Shown here: piece by piece, positions 15,105 to 23,506 of the stretch
How the letters are laid out: every line of letters begins with the position of its first letter
Position numbering within the stretch: position 1 is the first letter of the stretch
From: Neobacillus cucumis
GTDB lineage: Bacteria; Bacillota; Bacilli; Bacillales; Cytobacillaceae
Length of the DNA: 64,000 bases
Direction of reading: 5' to 3'
Assembly (NCBI RefSeq): GCF_016908975.1
Contig: NZ_JAFBEX010000007.1
Location: 62,001-126,000 of the forward strand
Notes under the pieces: generated by a model
Databases searched by the model: none
The model's input: the letters and a program-made list of their open reading frames with translations, nothing else
What the model was told of the DNA's origin: nothing
Program-made: the position numbers and the translations under genes

Positions 15105-15320
15105 GTGAAACCACCCCTTTTTTCAAATCTATTAATAACAATTTCCAAAATAAACTATTAAAATAAGAATTCTCCATTTATTTGAAAATTCCTGCTAAAG
15201 CGTTATCATTTTTATTTGATAATCAAGCGCACTTGTCGCTTCAACGAGAATAATAGTTTTTAGTCACTACTTTTACTAAAATAAGATATAATGATAAAAA
15301 AAACCTGAGGTGACTAGAAA

Positions 15321-16076
15321 TTGGATTTTAATTCTGAGACAGAACAACCTATTGAAAAAGACAATGACCAAGAATATAGAACAAGGGAAAACACTACTAG
15401 ATTAGAAGCTGAAAAGGATGAAGATGAACAAGGATTTAAAAAATGGTTTATGGGAATGAATAAGAAAAACACAGACCATGAGAGCAAAGCTGGAGGATCC
15501 TCACCATCTAGGTTCAAATCATCAAAAAAGAAAAAAAAATTGGAGATGTTTTGGGTAAAACTTCTCTTTAAAATCATTTTAGTAGCAGTCGTCTGTTACA
15601 ACTTCAAATTCATTTTGGACTATATGAAATATCCGATAAGTAATTTTACGCAAATATTATATGTAGTTGGAATTCGTGTAGGAATCAACTTTATTGCCAT
15701 TTGGATTCTCTTTTATAAGAATGCGATTATAAGATTTTATCTATCCTTAATTGCCATAATTGGATCATTTGCCTATTACTTCTATGTTAATTATACAAAT
15801 CAAACCTTTTTGGGAGATAACATGATCCCTTCGGCTCTCATGATTTTATCCGTCTTGATGATTATTAATCCTAAAGGAAATTATTATCTGAAAAGTATCG
15901 TATGGTTGTTGATTCCGATAGTAGGAATCTATTTTAGTGGTAATAAATTTGCACTTGTATGGGCTCTAATGTTTCATGCAGGATTGCTCCTATTCTTTAG
16001 AGTGTCTAAATCAAAAAAATCTAAATCAAAAGGAAAAGAAGAACCAACAAGAAGAAATAAAAAGCAATCTGCTTAA
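15321..16076 (+). CDS. Membrane protein with long charged N-terminal region
   Basis: 251 residues. Residues 1-75 are hydrophilic, first Glu/Asp-rich and then Ser/Lys-rich (a run of six Lys), probably disordered and cytosolic. Residues 76-225 carry about five or six membrane segments. The tail is Lys/Ser-rich. The start is a TTG at 15321 with GAGGTG 9 nt upstream; no ATG fits. No family is recognised. It converges with the end of the lanthipeptide operon and shares its terminator region, so a role in producer immunity is possible but unsupported. Confidence 0.7.
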   Translation: MDFNSETEQPIEKDNDQEYRTRENTTRLEAEKDEDEQGFKKWFMGMNKKNTDHESKAGGSSPSRFKSSKKKKKLEMFWVKLLFKIILVAVVCYNFKFILDYMKYPISNFTQILYVVGIRVGINFIAIWILFYKNAIIRFYLSLIAIIGSFAYYFYVNYTNQTFLGDNMIPSALMILSVLMIINPKGNYYLKSIVWLLIPIVGIYFSGNKFALVWALMFHAGLLLFFRVSKSKKSKSKGKEEPTRRNKKQSA

Positions 16077-16130
16077 TATTTACACTTTTCATCATTGGTA
16101 TCTCCTATAAGTAGTCAAAAGGATTGAATG

Positions 16131-16165
16131 AACACAAAAGAAACAGAGGTTCACCCTCTGTTTCT
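16131..16165 (-). terminator. Terminator at the end of the lanthipeptide operon
   Basis: AGAAACAGAGG (16139-16149) pairs perfectly with CCTCTGTTTCT (16155-16165). The minus-strand transcript continues TTTTGTG. It lies at the stop codon of the VKOR-type gene and may also serve the convergent gene. Confidence 0.8.
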
Positions 16166-16577
16166 ATTTAGAACTAATTATTTTATCTAGCCAATAGATA
16201 ATAGTCAACACGATTACACAGACAAAAGATACCATACACCAAAAACAAATGGCATGAATCCAAAAAATCTCGGCATAGGTTAAATAACTCGAAAAGATGA
16301 TTCCTATCGCTAGAAGAATACCGAGAATCTGCTGGCCTATTTTTTCAGAGATAAAAGTAACCTTTAATAACAGACACAACACCATTAAATAGAACACGAT
16401 TCCCAACACGGAAACCGGCACTGGACCAATTTGTGCATATTGACTCCTATTAACGGTTTGACAATCCCCCACCGGACAAACAAATTTCCCGAGCTGATGG
16501 GCAAAATAAATATAGAAGGAAACAGCCCAGCCTATCCCAGAGACGGCTATGCCAACTTTTCTATAAGTGCTGTTCAT
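16164..16577 (-). CDS. VKOR-family membrane thiol oxidase in the lanthipeptide operon
   Basis: 137 residues with four or five helices. It has the full VKOR/DsbB-like cysteine set: a loop pair Cys34 and Cys39 (C-P-V-G-D-C), and the quinone-side active site Cys111-F-W-Cys114. The intervening V-P-V-S-V-L-G-I-V-F-Y matches the conserved Ser region of bacterial VKOR. Such proteins pass electrons from an extracytoplasmic thioredoxin-fold partner to quinone and so drive disulfide formation. The start overlaps the stop of the thioredoxin-fold gene by 4 nt. The likely client is the five-Cys lanthipeptide core; a general disulfide role cannot be excluded. Confidence 0.85.
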   Translation of the reverse strand: MNSTYRKVGIAVSGIGWAVSFYIYFAHQLGKFVCPVGDCQTVNRSQYAQIGPVPVSVLGIVFYLMVLCLLLKVTFISEKIGQQILGILLAIGIIFSSYLTYAEIFWIHAICFWCMVSFVCVIVLTIIYWLDKIISSK

Positions 16578-17098
16578 CCCTTCTTCATCTCTTTCAATGT
16601 TTTTATGAATTCGTCTTTATCAAAACCATCTAACCGTTTATAAATTTTTCCCTCTTTATCGATAAAATAAAAAGTTGGAAAGACCTTAATCTTTAAATCC
16701 TTTTGAATTTGCTCATCCGCATATACAATGGGAAATGAGAAATTATGTTCTGTTTTAACCTGCAGATATTCTTCCTTACCGCCCTTTCCAATCATCACAA
16801 AATTAGCATTTCTTAAAAGATCTTTGTTTTTTTCTAATGTCGGATACGTACTTTGACAAACTTCACAGTCGATACGAGCAATCATCACAACATGGGGCTT
16901 CCCTTTCCCAGATGCTAAGACAAACGATTCACCGCTTACCTCTTCTCCTTTAACAGTAGGAAACGCTTCCCCTTCTTTTATTCCTCCCAAATTTAAAAAG
17001 GTTTTTGCCATTATACTTGGGTTGTTTAGTGCCCAAATTCCTATGATTGGAATAATGGCCATGAAAAGGATTAAGATCCACCTTTTATTACTTCTCAT
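16574..17098 (-). CDS. Membrane-anchored thioredoxin-fold protein in the lanthipeptide operon
   Basis: 174 residues. An N-terminal anchor helix (about residues 7-24) is followed by a thioredoxin/AhpC-type domain: redox pair Cys78-E-V-Cys81 and the cis-Pro loop K-V-F-P-T-F-Y-F-I. The anchor places the domain outside the cell. The neighbours suggest it works with the VKOR protein as the DsbA-like half of an oxidising pair (compare BdbA/BdbB in the sublancin cluster). The C-E-V-C pair alone does not tell oxidase from reductase. It overlaps lanT by 4 nt upstream and the VKOR gene by 4 nt downstream. Confidence 0.85.
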   Translation of the reverse strand: MRSNKRWILILFMAIIPIIGIWALNNPSIMAKTFLNLGGIKEGEAFPTVKGEEVSGESFVLASGKGKPHVVMIARIDCEVCQSTYPTLEKNKDLLRNANFVMIGKGGKEEYLQVKTEHNFSFPIVYADEQIQKDLKIKVFPTFYFIDKEGKIYKRLDGFDKDEFIKTLKEMKKG

Positions 17099-19299
17099 AT
17101 TGATACCCCTTTTTCATTTTGCTGCTCCTCCATCCGTTTTTGATAAAACTGAGCATAATGCCCATTTTTATTTAGCAGTTCATGATGAGTCCCTACTTCT
17201 ACGATTTCCCCTCGGTTTAATACAATAATTTTATCGGAATCTAGGATCGTACTTAAGCGGTGGGCAATCACGATACGGGTACAGGATAGATGGGCCAAAT
17301 TATCCTGGATCCGCTGTTCTGTCTTTGCATCAAGAGCACTTGTCGCCTCATCCAACAACAAGATTTTCGGTCTATGTGTTAAGGCTCGTGCTAAGGCAAT
17401 GCGTTGTTTTTGACCTCCGGATATATTACTTCCTGTTTCCGACAGCATGGTTCCATATTGCATCGGCATCCTCAAGATATCCTCGTGTATTTCTGCTAGC
17501 TTTGCCGCCTCTAAGACGAGTTCAGGAGACATCTTAGGATGATGAAGAGAGATATTTTCATAGATGGAACGATTGAAAATCGTTGTATGCTGCATGACGA
17601 CACCCATTTGTTTTCTCAACATCGTTTTATCCAATTGATCTAAATTGACTTGATCAAACGAAATCGAACCTTCCGTTGGCTTATAGAGTCCCAAGAGAAG
17701 ACAGGCTAATGTACTTTTACCAGACCCCGATGATCCAACGATGGCTACCTTCTCTCCCGACTCGATACAAAGGGAAATATTCCTTAACACGCTTTGACTA
17801 TATTGATTGTATTGAAAGGTGACGTTGTCGAGCCTGATCTCACCCTTAAGCTCGTGGACATTTCCTTCCTTTCCTTTATCCTGTTCAACAGGAGCACTCA
17901 AAATATCCATGATTCGATTAAAATAACGGCCCATAACCGTCATTTGTGTACATGTACTGACTAAAGAATACAGAGGCCCCAAGAATCCCACTGCAAGAGT
18001 ATAAAAACCAAACATGGTTCCTACTGTCATATTTTCAGAAAGAACCTGCCAAGCCCCCATCCACAAAAGGAACAAGGGTGCCGCAAACTTAAGGGTCGAG
18101 TTAATCGTTTCTACATAACTCCCCATGAATCCACGTTTCTCGGCGGCCTTAATTTGGTCTCGGAACAGCTTTGACCATTGTTCATACGCAAGCTTCTCCA
18201 CCCCTTCTGACTTCACGGATAAAATCCCGTGAATCGATTCGGTTAAAAAGCTGGCCGCTGCTGTTTGACGAATAATTTCTTCTTGCGTCAAACGCTTAAT
18301 ATGTGAATTGCTAATCAGAAGCACAGAGACTTGCATAACACCAATCAACACAATAAACCCTGTCATTAAAAGGGAGTACTTTAACATATAGAGCAAGAAC
18401 ATCAGAACCAATCCGCCGTCTAGTAGCATGCTCACCGTTCGTGAGGAAAGGATTTCACGAATCATCATATTACTATTTGCTCGTAAGATAAGGTCCCCGC
18501 TTGTTCTTAACTGAAAAAATTGGTAAGGTAAGCGCAGAAGCCGTTCAAAAAATCGACTCATTAAAAGGACATCTAACTTGTTCTGCAGCTGAACCAAAAT
18601 TCTTCCGCGAATGAATGAAATAAATAAATAGATAAATATAAGACAAATCATCCCTGTTAGAATCTGAGTCATATAAAGAGAATCTTTTGGTAAAATCACA
18701 TAATCTAGTAAATAGCGGGTAGCAAATGGAGTAATTAACGCCAGCAATTGGATCCATAATGTCCACACCAGCATGGACGAAACGAGCCAGGATTCGTTTT
18801 TGAGTAGCTGGAGATATTGAATCCAGACGGATTGTTTTTTCCACTTTGTAAACAAGGAACCAGGGTACAAGGAGAGAACCGTACCCGAAAAATCCTGTTC
18901 CAACTCTTCTCTTGAGAGAACGAGCCGTCCCTTTGCAGGATCGACTATATATATCTTATTTCCTTTCATTCTCTCTAAAACAATAAAGTGATCGCCTCTC
19001 CAATGTAAAATCGCCGGTAATCGCAACTGATTCAATTGGTCCAAATGAACCTTATGTCCGTTACTTTCCATCCCAAGGGACCTCGCGATATCACGAAGAG
19101 TTTTTAAATTAGTGCCATCACGTCCGCCTCCGCCCCGGTCGCGAAACTCCAGCAAAGGAATCTCGCTTTTATAAAAGGAAAAGACCATCGCAAGGCAGCA
19201 CAAGCCGCACTCCGATTGTTCCATCTGTTCTACAAAGGGAACTCTTGAACATTTGGAAATTCGGACTGGTTTTTTCGGTATAGCCATTGTCTCATCCAT
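17095..19299 (-). CDS. lanT: LanT: lanthipeptide exporter with C39 leader peptidase
   Basis: 734 residues in the standard order: C39 cysteine-protease domain (about 1-140; Gln25, Cys31 in S-E-C-G-L-C-C, His104 in G-D-H-F, Asp120 in V-D-P), six-helix ABC membrane domain, then ABC ATPase (Walker A G-S-S-G-S-G-K-S-T, signature I-S-G-G-Q-K-Q-R, Walker B L-L-L-D-E-A-T-S-A-L-D). It should cut precursors after Gly-Gly and export the core. All three precursors have A-G-G at that place. Its ATG overlaps the 3' end of lanM by 8 nt. The second ATG at residue 5 lacks a better ribosome binding site. Confidence 0.96.
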   Translation of the reverse strand: MDETMAIPKKPVRISKCSRVPFVEQMEQSECGLCCLAMVFSFYKSEIPLLEFRDRGGGGRDGTNLKTLRDIARSLGMESNGHKVHLDQLNQLRLPAILHWRGDHFIVLERMKGNKIYIVDPAKGRLVLSREELEQDFSGTVLSLYPGSLFTKWKKQSVWIQYLQLLKNESWLVSSMLVWTLWIQLLALITPFATRYLLDYVILPKDSLYMTQILTGMICLIFIYLFISFIRGRILVQLQNKLDVLLMSRFFERLLRLPYQFFQLRTSGDLILRANSNMMIREILSSRTVSMLLDGGLVLMFLLYMLKYSLLMTGFIVLIGVMQVSVLLISNSHIKRLTQEEIIRQTAAASFLTESIHGILSVKSEGVEKLAYEQWSKLFRDQIKAAEKRGFMGSYVETINSTLKFAAPLFLLWMGAWQVLSENMTVGTMFGFYTLAVGFLGPLYSLVSTCTQMTVMGRYFNRIMDILSAPVEQDKGKEGNVHELKGEIRLDNVTFQYNQYSQSVLRNISLCIESGEKVAIVGSSGSGKSTLACLLLGLYKPTEGSISFDQVNLDQLDKTMLRKQMGVVMQHTTIFNRSIYENISLHHPKMSPELVLEAAKLAEIHEDILRMPMQYGTMLSETGSNISGGQKQRIALARALTHRPKILLLDEATSALDAKTEQRIQDNLAHLSCTRIVIAHRLSTILDSDKIIVLNRGEIVEVGTHHELLNKNGHYAQFYQKRMEEQQNEKGVSI

Positions 19300-22200
19300 T
19301 GCTTATTTCCCTTCTTCCTACCAATCTAGTTCCTCCTAACGTTAAAACAGAAGGAACCGTTTCAGGACTGGCGAGCCTTAATAACCCATAGCCGATTCCA
19401 GCCATTCCCGTCATCAGTCCAGGGGTTGTTAATCCCTGTGGAATACCGCAAATCCAGCCGCTCTTTTCTGCTTCCATTAAGACACGAGTTCCACATGCTT
19501 GCGCGATTTCCTTCCAAGATTTGTACTCATCGATTTCTCCCGCTAGCAGCATGGCATCTATATTTCCTAAATCACCATGACACAAACAATGTGATACACC
19601 GAATCCATTATGGAAAGTTGTGTTTAAAGCAGTCGTGATTTCTTCCCGAAGCTGCTCATCTGGGTATAGCTGAAAAGACATGATTCTCCCCATTGCAATG
19701 CCTGCGGCTCCATGACACCATTGGATTGGACTTGTTCCTTTGGAATGCCGAAACTTTTCTGGGCGGGCATCTCTCCAATTCCCAGTTTCTTTATCAAATA
19801 ATGTTCTCTCAAATGCTAATGATTGTTGGGCAGCTTCTAAGTATTTATCATCGCCGCTGATTTTAGCTATCTCCATTAATGCCCAGGTAAAACCTGCGGC
19901 ACCATGTGCAAGTCCACCAATTGGAACACAACCTTGATTTTCAAACGCCCAGCCAATCCCTTTCTTCAACGGTTTAGCGTTTGCTAGCAAATGATTGGCT
20001 GCCTTTTCTGCCATTTGTAATACCTCTTTGTTTCTCGTTAGGCGATAAAGCCTTAAAGCGACCAAAATGAGCCCCGCCGACCCAGCCAATAGGTCATAAA
20101 GCTTATCTGTCTCGATTAGAGGTTCTGCTTTCTTAAGTAATTTGATCGCTTCATCCATCCATTCTGGTTCTTCCATTACTACCGCTAATTGGCTTAGCAC
20201 ATAAGCTCTTGAGGCCAAGCCGTTAAAGGCAGAAATTGATGGTGAGGACATACCCGATTCAAAGTAGCGGTATGCCCCTCTTAATGCTGCCCGTGCGGCT
20301 TTATGAAATCTTTCTTCCCCACTCTCTTTCGATAAATAGGCAAAATAAAGCGCCATGCCAAGAACGCCATCATATAGACAATCATCCATTGGGGCGAACA
20401 AAAGCTGTTCCGATTCATCTGAACTTAACCCAATCCAACAGATGTCACTACTGTCTTTCCCCCATACAGCTTGTTGTAGTAATTGATCACCGATTTGAAC
20501 CGATGCATGAATAAACTGTTCTCTACTGGCTATCTTCACCGGTATATTGGTGATATGTTTCATTTTAGGCAGGGTCCTTTTTTCAGAAATCGTAGACATC
20601 GATAAGCGAAGAAACTGAATTTGTCGCTCACAATCTTCTGTATCTAACCCCTGTAATCGATCCATTACAAGTTCCATAGCAGATTTCTGATAGAATCTAT
20701 CAATCGTTTTGCCCCGAATGTCCCATAGGTTTCGGGAGTTCACTCTATTAACAAACATAGGGATATCTCCGCCTAGCATATCAGTTGTTTCAGAGGAAAC
20801 AAGCCGGATCAGTGACGGTTGGTGTTCTACCGCTCTCCAGAGAAAATCAAACAATTGGACCCGCATAAGTCCATCCTTCAGGTAGTTCGGATGCAAGCTA
20901 ACGTCAAGAAAAGTAGAGTAATTGTAAGTATTCCGTACCACAGCACGCACCGTGTCATCCGCAAAAGCCATTAATGGTCCCTCTTCTGCTAGGAGTTCCT
21001 CCCGATGATGAGTCAAAAGATGGTACGCTTGCTGAAATCCTTGAACAATCCCTTCTATATAATCCTCCGCTTTTATCTCTTCTCCCTTTAGCTTCGGACG
21101 ATTACGGCCGCCTTTTAGAAATCCTTTTGTTTTTACTAGTTTCATTTCATCTGTTCCAATATTTTCATAGCGATAAACAGGTCTAGGAAGTTCCTGGCCT
21201 CCTTTCCCCCCAATGGCGCTCACTTCCACTCCTCGGAAGTCACCCGATTTAAATAGGGAAACCGGCAGCATTCCCGATCTTAAGATGGATTGGTTAAGTA
21301 TTTGGACTGCATGGAAGAATCCGCTTTCTTCATTTCCTGTAAGTGGGACGATATTTTGAAACAATGCCTCTACATCAATTAAGAAAGGATGCTCACCACT
21401 AGCCAATACATTTTCAAGATGGAAATCAGTAGCATAAAGCAGATAAAGTACCATTAAATAACTGCCCATTCGTTGATAAAAACGGTTTATTTGATCTTTC
21501 GTTTGACACTCCTTGTATTCCACCCATTCTTCCCATCCATAGTCCAAACGAGATAGTATCTTAAGTGTTTGAAATTGCGGATTGGATCCCTTTTCGTTCA
21601 TCCAGGTTAGGAAGTCTTGAAAATGAAGGTCAGTAGCTAACGATCTTGGTTTATAAACTAGACGGGCTCCAGAAGAAAAATGGAAAATCATTACACTCCG
21701 GCCGTGGTTATGATAATCTCCTTCCATCGTATCAATGTGTAATAACTCCTCAAAATCCCCTTCAAACATTTGGACGATGGCTGGATAATCCCAAAAAAAA
21801 CGACTGATGGTCTCATGAATGGAATTCACTAAATTCATAGTGCCTTCCGCCAATAAGCGGGCTAGGGTTGGATATTGCTGGAGAAGTTGGTAGATGTTTT
21901 GTTTCCCATTCAGTTTCTTATTAACAAAAAATTCAAACCGAGCCTCTGGTGTGTTTCCGACTAACTGATTGGAAAGACGGGCTACATTCAATTCATACAC
22001 CAGTGTTCTCCCTGCTTTTGCATGAACATGCTGATGAACTGCCTTCATGAGGATGGGAATGATAATAGAGATATTGAAGGGCAAGTTGGGTTGCTTTGTT
22101 TGCCATATCTTATATTTTGCTAACATTTGTGCTCGGGCCCAGTTCATAAAAGGAACCATAAAGGAGTAAAAAGGGGATTGGGATTGGTCAATTTGGCTTA

Positions 22201-22504
22201 TATCTTCATCTGTTAACTCATTTTCTAAAGAATATATATCCTCTAACGTCCTAAACCAATCCGTTTCTCTATATTCAAACGGTTTGCTCGAACCACCGAG
22301 AATGTTGAGAAAATCTTTGTAGTTCAAACCGTCTTCTTTCAATCTAAAATGGAGTAGATCCATAGGTAATCCCGTACGTCCGCACCACTGTTGAACCTGT
22401 TGTTCTCCGTCTTTTTCAAGGGTGGTGTCATCGATTTTTCGTTCTGTTAAATATAAGGCAGAGTCCCAATTTAGTAAATTTGTTTCCGAAGTTTTTAATA
22501 CCAT
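19292..22504 (-). CDS. lanM: LanM: class II lanthipeptide synthetase
   Basis: 1070 residues, the usual LanM length. The N-terminal two thirds is the DUF4135-type dehydratase (features such as V-Y-K-P-R-S-L and F-H-L-E-N-V-L, kinase-like catalytic parts that phosphorylate then eliminate Ser/Thr). The C-terminal third is a LanC-like cyclase with zinc ligands at about Cys930 (W-C-H-G), Cys975 and His976 (L-C-H-G). A G-x-x-G-G-x-A-H-G-A-A-G-x-x-W repeat is typical of LanC barrels. The ribosome binding site is modest (GTGAG). It follows lanA1 after 250 bp holding a strong hairpin, so LanM is probably made in lower amount than the precursors. Confidence 0.96.
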   Translation of the reverse strand: MVLKTSETNLLNWDSALYLTERKIDDTTLEKDGEQQVQQWCGRTGLPMDLLHFRLKEDGLNYKDFLNILGGSSKPFEYRETDWFRTLEDIYSLENELTDEDISQIDQSQSPFYSFMVPFMNWARAQMLAKYKIWQTKQPNLPFNISIIIPILMKAVHQHVHAKAGRTLVYELNVARLSNQLVGNTPEARFEFFVNKKLNGKQNIYQLLQQYPTLARLLAEGTMNLVNSIHETISRFFWDYPAIVQMFEGDFEELLHIDTMEGDYHNHGRSVMIFHFSSGARLVYKPRSLATDLHFQDFLTWMNEKGSNPQFQTLKILSRLDYGWEEWVEYKECQTKDQINRFYQRMGSYLMVLYLLYATDFHLENVLASGEHPFLIDVEALFQNIVPLTGNEESGFFHAVQILNQSILRSGMLPVSLFKSGDFRGVEVSAIGGKGGQELPRPVYRYENIGTDEMKLVKTKGFLKGGRNRPKLKGEEIKAEDYIEGIVQGFQQAYHLLTHHREELLAEEGPLMAFADDTVRAVVRNTYNYSTFLDVSLHPNYLKDGLMRVQLFDFLWRAVEHQPSLIRLVSSETTDMLGGDIPMFVNRVNSRNLWDIRGKTIDRFYQKSAMELVMDRLQGLDTEDCERQIQFLRLSMSTISEKRTLPKMKHITNIPVKIASREQFIHASVQIGDQLLQQAVWGKDSSDICWIGLSSDESEQLLFAPMDDCLYDGVLGMALYFAYLSKESGEERFHKAARAALRGAYRYFESGMSSPSISAFNGLASRAYVLSQLAVVMEEPEWMDEAIKLLKKAEPLIETDKLYDLLAGSAGLILVALRLYRLTRNKEVLQMAEKAANHLLANAKPLKKGIGWAFENQGCVPIGGLAHGAAGFTWALMEIAKISGDDKYLEAAQQSLAFERTLFDKETGNWRDARPEKFRHSKGTSPIQWCHGAAGIAMGRIMSFQLYPDEQLREEITTALNTTFHNGFGVSHCLCHGDLGNIDAMLLAGEIDEYKSWKEIAQACGTRVLMEAEKSGWICGIPQGLTTPGLMTGMAGIGYGLLRLASPETVPSVLTLGGTRLVGRREISNG

Positions 22505-22642
22505 TTATCTCACTCTTTTCCCTTCCATCATTACTTCGTATCACATGGATGTAGATCAATTGTATTTATTAAAATTTTCCAAAAATTCAATAATAAGGAT
22601 AGCAAAATACAAACCCATCACTTATAATTACAATGTTAAGGA

Positions 22643-22681
22643 CCATTTACCCCAATTTAGTCGGGAAATTGGAGTAAATGG
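22643..22681 (-). promoter_or_regulatory. Intercistronic hairpin between lanA1 and lanM
   Basis: CCATTTACCCCAATTT (22643-22658) pairs with AAATTGGAGTAAATGG (22666-22681), 16 bp with one mismatch or G-U pair. There is no T-run after it on the minus strand, so it more likely stabilises or processes the lanA mRNA, or acts as a leaky terminator, than ends transcription. Confidence 0.65.
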
Positions 22682-22753
22682 GTGAATGGTATTGATTCTT
22701 TATTCTTACCTAAATGTCTGTTTCTTTTTTCATAGGAGTCTCACTTGTTAGAG

Positions 22754-22903
22754 TTAACAGCCGCAGCCGAAGGTCGACCAATCACAGTCTAATGTATAAG
22801 AACAAACCCAGCCGCAGGGTCTGCCGCCTGCTACTTGCTCTAATTCTTCATCACTCATCGTTGGTACTAACATTTGAAGTTCTTCTTTTTTTAATTCTGA
22901 CAT
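22754..22903 (-). CDS. lanA1: LanA1: lanthipeptide precursor
   Basis: 49 residues: leader of 27 ending E-L-E-Q-V-A-G-G and a 22-residue core beginning R-P-C-G-W-V-C, continuing S-Y-T-L-D-C-D-W-S-T and ending F-G-C-G-C. The core has five Cys and four Ser/Thr. C-S-Y-T-L-D-C fits the lipid II-binding C-[ST]-x-T-x-[ED]-C element of mersacidin and actagardine. The ATG at 22903 is chosen because GGAGGT is 7 nt upstream; an ATG six bases earlier is too close to it. First residue R where the other two have M. Confidence 0.96.
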   Translation of the reverse strand: MSELKKEELQMLVPTMSDEELEQVAGGRPCGWVCSYTLDCDWSTFGCGC

Positions 22904-22928
22904 TTTCATTACCTCCAAGATTTTTTTA

Positions 22929-23078
22929 TTAACAGCCACAGCCGAATGTTAACCAATCACAGTCTAATGTATAAGAACAAACCCAGCCGCAGGGCATACC
23001 ACCTGCTACTTGCTCTAGTTCTTCATCACTCATCGTTGGTACTAACAATTGAAGTTCTTCTTGATTCAATTTTGACAT
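22929..23078 (-). CDS. lanA2: LanA2: lanthipeptide precursor
   Basis: 49 residues, not present among longer frames. Leader M-S-K-L-N-Q-E-E-L-Q then ... E-L-E-Q-V-A-G-G; core begins M-P-C-G-W-V-C, then S-Y-T-L-D-C-D-W-L-T, ends F-G-C-G-C. It has Leu at core position 16 where the others have Ser, so only three Ser/Thr remain (S8, T10, T17), exactly enough for three thioether rings, leaving two of five Cys unpaired. GGAGGT lies 7 nt before the ATG at 23078. 25 bp separate its stop from the lanA1 start. Confidence 0.96.
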   Translation of the reverse strand: MSKLNQEELQLLVPTMSDEELEQVAGGMPCGWVCSYTLDCDWLTFGCGC

Positions 23079-23102
23079 TTTCATTACCTCCAATATTTTT
23101 TA

Positions 23103-23252
23103 TTAACAGCCGCAGCCGAATGTTGACCAATCGCAATCTAACGTAATTGTACAAAAATACCCGCAGGGCATGCCGCCCGCTACTTGTTCTAGTTCTTTAT
23201 CACTCATCGTTGGTACTAACAGTTGAAGTTCTTCTTGATTTAATTTTGACAC
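23103..23252 (-). CDS. lanA3: LanA3: lanthipeptide precursor
   Basis: 49 residues starting with GTG at 23252 (GGAGGC 6 nt upstream). Leader reads like LanA2 with D-K-E-L-E-Q-V-A-G-G; core begins M-P-C-G-Y-F-C, then T-I-T-L-D-C-D-W-S-T, ends F-G-C-G-C. It is the most divergent core (Y-F for W-V; T-I for S-Y) but keeps all five Cys, the T-L-D-C element and the C-terminal T-F-G-C-G-C. It is the first gene of the operon and nearest the promoter. Confidence 0.95.
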   Translation of the reverse strand: MSKLNQEELQLLVPTMSDKELEQVAGGMPCGYFCTITLDCDWSTFGCGC

Positions 23253-23298
23253 TGTAATGCCTCCAATTTTTATTTGATAGCTGGCCAGCTTTCAATTT

Positions 23299-23334
23299 GA
23301 TAAGGACGTTTTCCTTATCCTGTAATTGATTATA
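23299..23334 (-). promoter_or_regulatory. Candidate lan operon promoter and leader hairpin
   Basis: On the minus strand TATAAT (23334-23329) is a consensus -10 box without a clear -35 partner, as expected for an activator-dependent promoter. Just downstream GGATAAGGA and TCCTTATC (23299-23319) form an 8-bp inverted repeat in the predicted leader, a possible regulator site or RNA hairpin. About 70 nt of leader precedes lanA3. Confidence 0.45.
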
Positions 23335-23506
23335 AAAGGGAAAAAATGTTTTAGGGAGGATGATTTATTATCACCCCCCTCGTTTTTCCAATAGCAATGC
23401 TGGATTTCTCCACAAAAAATGGGTCAATTGATTATTTTCAATATCTTCTATTTGGAAAAAAGATCATAAAGAGGAGATAAAATAGGTAGGTTATGGAGGT
23501 TTTATC

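Noticed and set aside
19292..22504. Plus-strand frames inside lanM, lanT and other large genes
   Set aside because: Antisense shadows without ribosome binding sites or protein motifs.
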